From NCBI RefSeq assembly GCF_900302445.1, contig NZ_ONZF01000001.1, positions 496,001 to 560,000 on the forward strand: a stretch of DNA of 64,000 nt, in the 5' to 3' direction. Source of the DNA: Palleronia abyssalis. Its GTDB lineage: Bacteria; Pseudomonadota; Alphaproteobacteria; Rhodobacterales; Rhodobacteraceae. The position numbers and the translations under genes are program-made. A model generated the notes under the pieces. That model had not been told where the DNA came from. It was given only the letters and a program-made list of their open reading frames with translations, and searched no databases. Of the stretch, positions 8,923 to 17,062 are shown piece by piece. The number at the start of each line of letters is the position of its first letter. Positions within the stretch are counted from its first letter, which is position 1.

Positions 8923-10020
8923 ATGAACGACCACGCCCGCCTTTCGAAACTGACCGGACTTCTGAGGGATGCGGACTGCCCCGCGATCGCCTTCGTGCCG
9001 GGCCCGAACTTCGCCTACCTCACCGACGTGACCCTTGCCCTGATGGAACGGCCCACGATCCTGATCGTCACCGCCGCGGGCGAGATGCACGCGGCGATTC
9101 CAGCGCTGGAGCGGGACCGCTGGACCGCCGAGGTGCCGCAAGCGCAGACGATCTTCTGGCAGGATTCCGACGGCTATTCCGATGCCCTGGCGGCACTGGC
9201 GCGGCAGACCGGGCTGGATGGCATCGCGGTCGAGGGGAACCGGATGCGCCATTTCGAAGCCGCCGCCCTGGCCGAGGCGTTCGGCACCGCCCCGACCGAC
9301 GGCACCGCGATGCTGGCCCCGTTGCGCCTGCTGAAGGATGCCGGGGAAGTCGCCGCGATCGAGACGGCCGTGAAGATCAGCGAGGATGCGCTGACAGCGA
9401 CGCTGGCCGAGATCGGCGCGGGGATGACGGAAACGGAAATCCGCGCGAAGCTATACATCGCGATGCTGGAACGTGGCGCCGACGGGCCGGCCTTCGACAT
9501 GATCGTCCTGGCGGGCGGCGCCGCCGCCGATTGCCACGGCGTCCCTTCGGCCCAACGGCGCCTGTCGCGGGGCGATGCGCTGTTGTTCGATTTCGGCGCG
9601 ACCCTGGACGGCTACAGCGCCGATATCACCCGCACCTACTTCTGCGAGGAGATCCCGGATCGGCACCGCGCCCTCTACGACACCGTGATGCGCGCGAACG
9701 AGGTCGGGCGCGAGATGCTTCGCCCCGGGCTGACCCCGCACGAGCTGGACGAGGCCGTGCAAGGCGTGCTGCGCGATGCGGGATTCGCCGACAACATCCG
9801 TCACAAGGTGGGGCACGGTCTGGGGCGCGACATCCATGAGGCACCACAACTGATGATCGGGAACCACCAGCCGCTGGAAGCGGGCATGGTCCTGACGATC
9901 GAGCCTGGGCTCTACGATCCGGGCGTGATCGGCGTCAGGATCGAGGACGACATGCTGGTGACCGAAGACGGCGCACGCGCCCTGACCTCCCTGCCCCGCG
10001 GGCCGCAGATTCTTGGATGA
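8923..10020 (+). CDS. M24 family Xaa-Pro-type aminopeptidase/dipeptidase
   Basis: 365 residues. Creatinase-like N-terminal domain (about 1-130), then a pita-bread M24 catalytic domain. All five metal ligands are visible: two Asp in DFGATLDGYSADITRTYF, His in GHGLGRDIHEAP, Glu in TIEPGLY and Glu in VRIEDDML. ATG 8923 has AAGGA upstream; the frame is open further 5' but without family similarity. The enzyme should cleave Xaa-Pro or Xaa-hydroxyproline peptides. Its position just before a hydroxyproline catabolic cluster suggests that it releases free hydroxyproline. Convergent with the deaminase gene. Confidence 0.88.
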   Translation: MNDHARLSKLTGLLRDADCPAIAFVPGPNFAYLTDVTLALMERPTILIVTAAGEMHAAIPALERDRWTAEVPQAQTIFWQDSDGYSDALAALARQTGLDGIAVEGNRMRHFEAAALAEAFGTAPTDGTAMLAPLRLLKDAGEVAAIETAVKISEDALTATLAEIGAGMTETEIRAKLYIAMLERGADGPAFDMIVLAGGAAADCHGVPSAQRRLSRGDALLFDFGATLDGYSADITRTYFCEEIPDRHRALYDTVMRANEVGREMLRPGLTPHELDEAVQGVLRDAGFADNIRHKVGHGLGRDIHEAPQLMIGNHQPLEAGMVLTIEPGLYDPGVIGVRIEDDMLVTEDGARALTSLPRGPQILG

Positions 10021-10133
10021 CCGGAAGGATGCGCAGATCCGACCGGCGGGGTTAGGATCGCGGCGTGTTGGAGTGCGCATCACCCGGCAATCCACTGCGC
10101 GGCGGTTCCGCACCACGCCGGTTCATGCGTCCG

Positions 10134-11066
10134 TCAGGCCGACCAGTCCGCGTACCAGGCCTTGAACTGGGCATATTGCCGCTCGACATAGACGCGTTGG
10201 GCGTCGGACAGCGCATCGCTCTCGTTGAAATGCAAGCGGTATTCCTCGTCCCCGTTCAGGACCATCAGATACTTGTAGAACAGCACCAGATCGACACCCT
10301 CGTCGAAGGTGGACAGCACCATCAGCGCCTCTTCCAGTTCCTTCGCTTTGGCCCGCGCGGTTGCATCGCCGGTGGCGGCGGCCTTCGACAGCTCGACCAA
10401 ATGCAGCACCTCGCGGGGCAGCGCGTTGCCGACCCCGGTGATGGCGCCGGTCGCGCCGCAATTGACGAAACCGTGGTAGACCTGCGTGTCGACGCCCACC
10501 ATCAGGGTCAGATCCGCGCTGCCCGAGGTGATGTGCTGCGCGGCATAGCTCAGATCGTCCGCGCCGCCGAATTCCTTGAAGCCGATCAGGTTCGGATGCG
10601 CCGCGCGCAGGTCGAAGAACAGATCGGCGCGCGTGGGAAACCCGTAATATGGGCTGTTGTAGATGACGGCTGCCAGGTCAGGCGCCGTGTCGAGCACGGC
10701 GGCGAAATGCGCCCTCTGCGCCGCGACCGAAGTGCCGCGCGACAGCACACGCGGGATCACCATCAGCCCCTGCGCCCCGACCTTCGTGGCATGGGCGGCG
10801 TGGGCGACCGCGGACTTCGTGTTGACCGCGCCGGTGCCCACAATGACCGGCACGCCCGCCTCGACCAGCGCCTCGACCCCCGCCATCCGCTGGGCATCGG
10901 TCAGAAGCGGCCAATCGCCCATCGATCCGCAATAGACGACGGCGCTCATTCCAGCTTCGATCAGCTCCCGTCCTTTCCTGGCCAGGGCAGCAGGGTCAGG
11001 GGTCCGGTCGGGGGCGCAGGGCGTCATCAGCGCGGGTATGCATCCGCTGAAGATCTCGGTGTTCAT
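10134..11066 (-). CDS. DapA-family lyase, probable 1-pyrroline-4-hydroxy-2-carboxylate deaminase (HypD-like)
   Basis: 310 residues, dihydrodipicolinate synthase/N-acetylneuraminate lyase family. Schiff-base Lys164 in LIGFKEFGG and Tyr136 in VIYNSPYYG are present. The usual GTTGE loop is GSMGDWPL, so it is not a true lysine-pathway DapA. In hydroxyproline operons this family converts 1-pyrroline-4-hydroxy-2-carboxylate to alpha-ketoglutarate semialdehyde, and the neighbouring epimerase and FAD enzyme supply the earlier steps. ATG 11066 has AAAGGA upstream; an upstream in-frame ATG at 11111 is less likely. The last step, alpha-ketoglutarate semialdehyde dehydrogenase, is not in the window. Confidence 0.8.
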   Translation of the reverse strand: MNTEIFSGCIPALMTPCAPDRTPDPAALARKGRELIEAGMSAVVYCGSMGDWPLLTDAQRMAGVEALVEAGVPVIVGTGAVNTKSAVAHAAHATKVGAQGLMVIPRVLSRGTSVAAQRAHFAAVLDTAPDLAAVIYNSPYYGFPTRADLFFDLRAAHPNLIGFKEFGGADDLSYAAQHITSGSADLTLMVGVDTQVYHGFVNCGATGAITGVGNALPREVLHLVELSKAAATGDATARAKAKELEEALMVLSTFDEGVDLVLFYKYLMVLNGDEEYRLHFNESDALSDAQRVYVERQYAQFKAWYADWSA

Positions 11067-11148
11067 CTGGGGTCCTTTCGAAAGCCGGGTCTGCGCCAAA
11101 CAATTGCGCACCGACCGTGTGCCGTTGTGTTGTGTCTAGCCGACTTTC

Positions 11149-11156
11149 TGTCGACA
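11149..11156. promoter_or_regulatory. Candidate GntR/FCD operator TGTCGACA upstream of the deaminase
   Basis: Perfect 8-bp palindrome TGTCGACA (context CTGTCGACAT), 83 nt upstream of the deaminase start. The identical core recurs at 12024-12031 in the divergent regulator/dehydrogenase promoter. I noticed no other exact copy in the window. FCD-type GntR regulators bind short palindromes with GT/AC cores. Confidence 0.45.
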
Positions 11157-11236
11157 TGAAATATATTAGGGCGATCTGTTCGACCCGGGTGAGGGCCATA
11201 GATGACGCAATTACGCGGGATCGGATCCGCGGCGTC

Positions 11237-11950
11237 CTACAGAACGAGGCTGTTGCTATTGCGCCGGTCCGCCGAGATATAGGACTGGATCTGCCGCACG
11301 ATCTGGTCCGCGTGGGCGATGGCCAGCGCGTCGGCCTTCTCGACATCCTTCGCCGCGATCGCCTCGATCATCTCGTCATGCTCGACCACATACCGTCGTG
11401 GAAGCACGTCGTTGAAGGTGGAATAGTACAGCCGCAGGATGCGCCGCCCCTCGTCCAGCAGCCGCGCAAAGAGCTCGGTGTAGTAGCCGTTTCCGCCGGC
11501 CCGCGCGATGGCGACGTGAAAGTCGCGGTTCGTCGCGATCATGTCGAAGGCATCCCCCGCTTCGACACTGCGTGCGAAGGCATGCTGGCACGCGCGGATC
11601 TCGTCGAGGGCGGCCTCGTCCCGCCGGGTGGCCGCCTCGCGAATGGTGACGCGATACATCAGGGTCAGGGCGTCGAAGAACGCGGACAGGTTCAGGAAAT
11701 CGATCGGCGCCACCACCGTCGCGCGGTTCGTCAGCGTGACGATCAAGTTTTCCGATGCCAGCCGGACCAGCGCCTCGCGGATGGGGGTACGCGACATTTG
11801 GAACCGCTCGGACAGGTGTGCCTCGTCGATGGGACTTCCGGGCGCCAGCGTCAGGTCGATGATCTCGCGACGCAGCGTTTCATAGACGGTCGAAACGCCC
11901 GATCCCCGCTTGCGCTCGGGGCCGGTTGCAGTCTTCGCGCCCGTCCGCAT
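11237..11950 (-). CDS. GntR-family transcriptional regulator (FCD domain)
   Basis: 237 residues. N-terminal winged helix at about 20-85 (LRREIIDLTLAPGSPIDEAH, MSRTPIREALVRLASE), then an all-helical FCD ligand domain with metal-ligand-like residues in NRDFHVAIARA and VVEHDEMIEAI. It lies between the deaminase and the divergent dehydrogenase/epimerase pair, with TGTCGACA palindromes in both promoter regions. It is the probable hydroxyproline-responsive regulator of the cluster. The deaminase lies 170 nt downstream on the same strand and seems to have its own promoter. Confidence 0.9.
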   Translation of the reverse strand: MRTGAKTATGPERKRGSGVSTVYETLRREIIDLTLAPGSPIDEAHLSERFQMSRTPIREALVRLASENLIVTLTNRATVVAPIDFLNLSAFFDALTLMYRVTIREAATRRDEAALDEIRACQHAFARSVEAGDAFDMIATNRDFHVAIARAGGNGYYTELFARLLDEGRRILRLYYSTFNDVLPRRYVVEHDEMIEAIAAKDVEKADALAIAHADQIVRQIQSYISADRRNSNSLVL

Positions 11951-12023
11951 ACGCCCACCTGTCCGCTATCAATCGTACGTCCGTTATCGGCCAATCCCGC
12001 CAAAGTTCAATTCGTATTCTCCT

Positions 12024-12031
12024 TGTCGACA
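12024..12031. promoter_or_regulatory. Candidate GntR/FCD operator TGTCGACA in the divergent promoter
   Basis: Second copy of TGTCGACA (context TTGTCGACAG), 74 nt from the regulator start and 54 nt before the GTG start of the dehydrogenase. Its position would allow one bound dimer to control both directions. Confidence 0.45.
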
Positions 12032-12084
12032 GACTGAACCTTCGGGAATATGGGGTAAATCTACCCACCGGGAAAGGTCGTGCC

Positions 12085-13332
12085 GTGCGGATCTGTGTCG
12101 TAGGAGCGGGGGTGATCGGCGTCAGCGCTGCCCACGCCCTTGTGCGCGACGGGCACGACGTCGTCATCTATGATCGCGCCGGTGTGGCGGCGGGCGCGTC
12201 GGGCGGGAATGCGGGTGCGTTCGCGTTCTCGGACATCATCCCGCTGGCCAGTCCCGGAATGCTGCGGCAGGCGCCGCGATGGCTGCTGGATCCGCTGGGC
12301 CCCCTCGCGATCCGGCCTGCATATGCATTGCACGCCCTACCGTGGTTCCTGCGCTTCGCCCGTGCCTCCCTGCCCGGTCCCTTCGCGGCGGCGCGCGATG
12401 CGCAGGCGGCGTTGATGCGCCTTTCCGCGACCTCACTCGATCATCTGTTGGACGCCATCTGTGGCGAGCGTCTTCTGCGCCGCGAGGGGCAGCTTCAGAT
12501 CTACGACAGCGCGGCCGAACTGCGCGCCGCCAAACCGGGCTGGGACGCGCGAGCCGAGGCCGGGATCGACTTCCGGATCCTCACGTCGCCCGACGCGATC
12601 CGCGAGATCCAGCCGGGTCTCAATCCTTGTATCCAGACTGCAGTCTTCACCCCCGACTGGATCAACGTGACCGACCCCAAAGCCTGGGTCGAACACCTGG
12701 CCGAGGATTTCACCCGTCGCGGCGGCCGGATCGAACGGAAGTCGGTGCGCGCCCTCCAGCCCGATGGCGAGGGCATGGCCGTGGCGACGGAGGACGGGCG
12801 CACACCCTTCGAACGGGTCCTGTTGGCGACCGGCGCCGAGGCGAACGCCCTTCTGCGCCCCTTGGGTGCGACGGTCCCGCTGGATACCGAACGCGGCTAT
12901 AACACCACCCTGCCCGCCGGCGCGTTCGACCTGCGCACGCACCTGACCTTTGCCTCGCACGGTTTCGTCGTAACCCGGATCGGCGATGGCGTGCGCGTCG
13001 GCGGCGCGGTTGAGTTCGCAGGCCTGACCGCGCCGCCCAACATGAAGCGGGCCGATGCGATGCTGGGCAAGGCTCGCAGGTTCCTGCCCGACCTAGACTC
13101 GGCAGGCGGGACGCAATGGATGGGGTTCCGCCCCTCGATGCCCGACAGCCTGCCGGTGATCGGCGCCGCGCCTGGCCATCCCAGCCTGCTGCTTGCCTTC
13201 GGCCACGGGCATCTGGGGCTGACGCAATCCGCCGGCACCGCTGACCTGATCGCGGATCTGGTTGCCGGACGCCCGCCTTCCATCGACATGGCCCCGTATC
13301 GCGCGGGCCGATTCCGGAAAACCGCCGTATGA
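12085..13332 (+). CDS. FAD-dependent D-amino-acid dehydrogenase family protein, probable cis-4-hydroxy-D-proline dehydrogenase
   Basis: 415 residues with a GTG start. The GTG codon begins the conserved strand VRICVVGAGVIGVS with the FAD Rossmann motif GAGVIG at residues 7-12. GGGAAAGG lies about 7 nt upstream. The frame is open further 5' to 11926 but carries no family similarity. A C-terminal FAD-closing block (MGFRPSMPDSLPVIG, HGHLGLTQSAGTA) is present. In hydroxyproline catabolism this DadA-like enzyme oxidises the D-epimer to 1-pyrroline-4-hydroxy-2-carboxylate. Its stop overlaps the epimerase ATG by 4 bp, so the two are co-translated. Confidence 0.85.
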   Translation: MRICVVGAGVIGVSAAHALVRDGHDVVIYDRAGVAAGASGGNAGAFAFSDIIPLASPGMLRQAPRWLLDPLGPLAIRPAYALHALPWFLRFARASLPGPFAAARDAQAALMRLSATSLDHLLDAICGERLLRREGQLQIYDSAAELRAAKPGWDARAEAGIDFRILTSPDAIREIQPGLNPCIQTAVFTPDWINVTDPKAWVEHLAEDFTRRGGRIERKSVRALQPDGEGMAVATEDGRTPFERVLLATGAEANALLRPLGATVPLDTERGYNTTLPAGAFDLRTHLTFASHGFVVTRIGDGVRVGGAVEFAGLTAPPNMKRADAMLGKARRFLPDLDSAGGTQWMGFRPSMPDSLPVIGAAPGHPSLLLAFGHGHLGLTQSAGTADLIADLVAGRPPSIDMAPYRAGRFRKTAV

Positions 13333-14330
13333 CGAACCACACCTTCAGCTGCATCGACGGTCACACCTGCGGCAATCCCGTCCGGCTGGTCGCCGGGGGC
13401 GGTCCGCGCCTTGACGGGGCGACCATGACCGAGAAGCGCGCCCATTTCCTGGCCGAGTTCGATTGGATCCGCACCGGCCTGATGTTCGAGCCGCGCGGCC
13501 ACGACATGATGTCGGGCTCGATCCTCTACCCCCCGACGCGCGACGATTGCGATGTCGCCGTCCTGTTCATCGAGACGTCGGGCTGCCTGCCGATGTGCGG
13601 GCACGGCACCATCGGGACCGTGACGATGGCGCTGGAAAACGGGCTCGTCACCCCACGCGAGCCGGGCAAGCTGGTCCTCGACACACCGGCGGGTGTCGTC
13701 ACCGTGGCCTACCGGCAGAAAGGCCGCTTCGTCGAAGAAGTCCGGCTGACCAACGTGCCGGCCTACCTGCACGCCCAAGGCCTGACCGCTACGGTCGACG
13801 GGTTGGGCATGGTCACCGTGGACGTCGCCTATGGCGGCAATTTCTATGCCATCGTCGAGCCGCAGGAGACCTTCCGCGACATCGCCGATTTCACCGCCGG
13901 CGAGTTGATCGGCCTCAGCCCGAAGCTCCGCGCCGCGCTGAACGACGCGCACGCGTTCGTCCACCCCGAGAATCCCGCGATCCGGGGCCTGACGCATATC
14001 CTTTGGACCGGCGCCCCCACCCATCCCCGCGCGACCGCGCGCAACGCGGTGTTCTACGGCGACAAGGCCATCGACCGCTCGCCCTGCGGGACTGGCACGT
14101 CGGCCCGCATGGCGCAATGGGCCGCCCGCGGGCAGCTGTCGGTCGGAGATGACTTCGTCCACGAAAGCATCATCGGCAGCCTGTTCGAGGGCCGCGTCGA
14201 GGCCGCGGCGACCGTGGGCGACCACACCGCCATCGTTCCCTCGATCAGCGGCTGGGCCCGCCAGACCGGCCTCAACACCATCTTCATCGACGACCGCGAT
14301 CCTTACGCGCACGGATTCGTCGTCACCTGA
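13329..14330 (+). CDS. 4-hydroxyproline 2-epimerase (proline racemase family)
   Basis: 333 residues, standard length for the family. Both catalytic cysteines are present: Cys90 in MCGHGTIG and Cys253 in SPCGTGTSA. Two cysteines indicate an epimerase or racemase rather than trans-3-hydroxyproline dehydratase, where the second is replaced by Thr. It should convert trans-4-hydroxy-L-proline to cis-4-hydroxy-D-proline, the substrate of the overlapping upstream dehydrogenase. Proline racemase is the alternative, but the DapA-family and FAD neighbours favour hydroxyproline. Confidence 0.9.
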   Translation: MTNHTFSCIDGHTCGNPVRLVAGGGPRLDGATMTEKRAHFLAEFDWIRTGLMFEPRGHDMMSGSILYPPTRDDCDVAVLFIETSGCLPMCGHGTIGTVTMALENGLVTPREPGKLVLDTPAGVVTVAYRQKGRFVEEVRLTNVPAYLHAQGLTATVDGLGMVTVDVAYGGNFYAIVEPQETFRDIADFTAGELIGLSPKLRAALNDAHAFVHPENPAIRGLTHILWTGAPTHPRATARNAVFYGDKAIDRSPCGTGTSARMAQWAARGQLSVGDDFVHESIIGSLFEGRVEAAATVGDHTAIVPSISGWARQTGLNTIFIDDRDPYAHGFVVT

Positions 14331-14917
14331 TAGATGGACATGGCCTGAATCGCCTTCCTGGCTGCATACCCCGGCCGACCACAACGCCGGGTTCGGTGCG
14401 CCACGGGACAGTTCTCCCCTCGGGCGACTGCATGATGCAGCTTGGCACGCCCGCGCTGTTCGCCCGGCAATACGGCCTGCTAATCATTCTGGTCGCGCTT
14501 CTGCCTGGCCTCGGCATCGCGCCCCAGAGCTTCTTCACCGCGCATGCGAACTGTTCGGTCCGACAACACGCGGCCAAACCCAACGATGGGAAGGTGGGAC
14601 CTGATCACCACCCGCGACGATCACGCCTCGATCGAGATCTGCTGCAGCATCCATCCGGATTTCTTCCTCCTGAACTCCGAAAAGTCCGCCCTTCGTGCCT
14701 CATTAACTGCCGCGCGAGATCGAGGTTCGGGAACTATCAGGGCCAGGAGGTAACGCCTGTGTCCTATGACTGGCCGGATGAAACGCTGGAGCCGTTCAGG
14801 AGCAATAAGCGGCAACATCAGCCCGCTTTCGTCGCGGTGCAGAAAGTGGACCAGGATGGTCCCTATCACCCTGGTCGAAACCTGTCCCGCCTCATGCTTC
14901 TGAAGCGATGCTGGCAG
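14331..14917. other. Gene-free stretch, probably decayed
   Basis: No frame here resembles a protein family, although the plus strand stays open for long stretches. Because the following bases hold a decayed hydantoinase A fragment, this may be the unrecognisable 5' part of the same gene. Confidence 0.4.
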
Positions 14918-15628
14918 GATGTGACCACGACCGCCGTCAACCGCTTGCTTGGCCGGATCAACCGCAATGACTTCGGCGGCAGCACGGTCTAGGCGGACAT
15001 ACGCGCTGGACACGAGGTTCGAAGCCTCGTCGACAAGGATGGGCGTCTCATCGGTCGAGGTTGCCCGGCATCATTCGCATTGCCAGCTCGCACAGGATCA
15101 ACGCGCCTAAGCTGGCGTCGGTGAACCGCGGACGCGACCCGCGCGACTTCGCCCTCGCGGTGTTTGGTGGCCGCGGCTCGGTGCATGGCGTCGCGTTAAT
15201 GGAAGCTTGGGGCAAAAAGTCGTGGTTCCGTGCGGAACGCAGGCCCGCCCTAAGGCTTCCGACTAGCGCCGCGACGACGACTCAGCCCCGCTTTTGGGGT
15301 GCCAACGTCATCAAGGGGCTAGACCAGACGCTGCACAGTGTGGTGGAACTTGAACGCGACGGGATCGCCGCCAACGGCTTGGACCTCAGCGCGACCTCGC
15401 TGATCCCGCTGAGCCACTACCGCTATCAGAACCAGGAATTTGAAGGCGAGTTCGAGGGCACGCGGGCTCGACACACGTAAGACGATCCCCCCAAGTATCG
15501 TTCCGTTTTACTCAACCTATGAGCGTGGCCGAACCCGGGGCGCATCGGACGACCACACGTCTGAGTGCATCGTCCGCAACAACCGCGGAGCCGACTTCAA
15601 GCTCTTACTAGCCCGACGGGACGGCTGA
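14918..15628 (+). pseudogene. Remnant of hydantoinase/oxoprolinase A (HyuA-like), 3' portion
   Basis: Three consecutive blocks match the C-terminal half of HyuA in order but in different frames. First VTTTAVNRLLGRINRNDFGG (14921-14980), followed by an in-frame TAG at 14990. Then GIIRIAS and VNRGRDPRDFALAVFGG (from 15067), with SHYRYQNQEF further on, ending at a stop near 15480. Then FYSTYERG, matching the FHxxHERxYG motif, in a third frame to 15628. The stop, two frame changes and divergence show a non-functional relic. HyuA normally forms an ATP-dependent hydantoinase/oxoprolinase or acetone carboxylase subunit. No HyuB was recognised downstream. Confidence 0.75.
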
Positions 15629-16639
15629 CCGGGTCCCATTTCGACGGACTCAATCCCCTATGCCCGGCGCGGCGCCTTCGCCCGGGTATCTTCCACCGCC
15701 TGCGTATCTCTGAAGTGCGCGACATTCCGGTCGCACCGTCTGGCAAGCATGACAGCGGCACCCCTACCGATGCCTCTATTCATCCACCGTGCTTCGCAGC
15801 TCAGGCGTCGTCACCGCTGAGGACTGGGCGAACCGGGGTTCATCGACCCGGCGGCCCTGAAACGCCATGGCCCGAGGCATGGTCACGGCCGATCGTTCGC
15901 CGAGAGCGGGAACGAAGCCCAAGGGATCAGCCAGGGTCAGTTTCTGAGTCTCCTCAAGTCCCCGCGGCATACGCTGTTCGATTAGCGCCCATTTCGTGTG
16001 TAATCCCAAATGTCCCCTAGCAAACCGCGATAGCTGTCGGTGTTTGCAGGGCGGGGCGCAGTACACCCCAGGGTTCCTTCCGGTGCTGACCATCGGCTTT
16101 CCCTATACTTTCGACGTGGATTCGATGACATTCGGTAGGAGAGCCACGATATTGGCCCGAAAGCTATATACCTGACGGCTTTCTCCGCAATTTTGGGCCC
16201 AAGCGTCGCCGGCAGGCTGCTCTTCGAAACTCTTGATTGCGTCCGCGGCGATATCGGGGCCAGCCTCTTTATTCGCAACCTTAATGCGTAATCGAACAAC
16301 CGCCTGATCAAGACCAGCCGTCAACCCCTTTTCGCATATCCCGCCGCTTGGTCTTCCATGGTACCAGAAGGACGCGGTCCCAAACCTCCACGATAGTGTA
16401 CTCGAGCGAAGGCACGCGCTTTGCCCAACCTCTGCACTCCCTCGTCGCACTTTGAACCCGGTATTTCGACGCTGCATTTCTCACAGAACTGCACGAGCTG
16501 CGTGGCGCGGTGACCTCATGGCCGAGGCGGCCGGTCTTACATCTCGGACCGACCTATCGCAAAGACGCAAGGTTCTGCGATCGGGTCCATCGCCAGAGAT
16601 GCCTTTTCTGGACCTGCGACACTGTAGACCCGCATCTCG
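15629..16639. other. Gene-free stretch, probably decayed
   Basis: About 1 kb with lower GC than the flanks and many stops in all frames. The longest open frame is on the minus strand at 16103-16477; its last third looks protein-like but matches no family I know and has no clear ribosome binding site. No transposase, tRNA or repeat was recognised. Confidence 0.45.
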
Positions 16640-17062
16640 CTATCCGAGTGCTGCAGTCGCGTCTCCCAGGTAGTCGGTCACGACGCGCTTTAACGTGGTC
16701 ATGTTCACCGGCTTGGCAATGAGCGAGTCGAACTCGGCCAGCGCGTAGTCGCCCTGGTGCCGGCTGTCGGGATAGGCCGTGACGGCGACGATCGGGATCC
16801 GAACGTTCGGGTGACGTGCGCGTATGGTGATTGCGGCTTCGATGCCGTTCATGCGGGGCATGTTGATATCCATCAGGATGAGCCGCGGAACATCGATCTC
16901 GGCCAGCGCGACCGCCTCGATCCCGTCCACAGCAGTTGCGGGGCACAACCCCATCTTCTTCAGCATCGCTTCCAGGACCAAAAGATTGCTTTTGCTGTCG
17001 TCCGCGACGATGATGTGGGTCCTCTCATACCTCCGTTCGGTTCTTGGTCCCGTCCGGGTCAT
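16640..17062 (-). CDS. Single-domain response regulator (receiver only)
   Basis: 140 residues making one CheY-like receiver domain, with no output domain. Acidic pair Asp21-Asp22, phosphoacceptor Asp65 in LMDINMPRMNG, Thr in VAVTAY and Lys in IAKP are all present. The start overlaps the kinase stop by 4 bp, so it is co-translated with its probable partner at 17059. It must act by protein contact, for example in a phosphorelay. Confidence 0.9.
   Translation of the reverse strand: MTRTGPRTERRYERTHIIVADDSKSNLLVLEAMLKKMGLCPATAVDGIEAVALAEIDVPRLILMDINMPRMNGIEAAITIRARHPNVRIPIVAVTAYPDSRHQGDYALAEFDSLIAKPVNMTTLKRVVTDYLGDATAALG

Noticed and set aside
16103-16477. A 124-codon minus-strand frame that could be a hypothetical gene
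   Set aside because: No ribosome site, no recognised family and an Arg/Ser-rich first half; it lies in decayed sequence.
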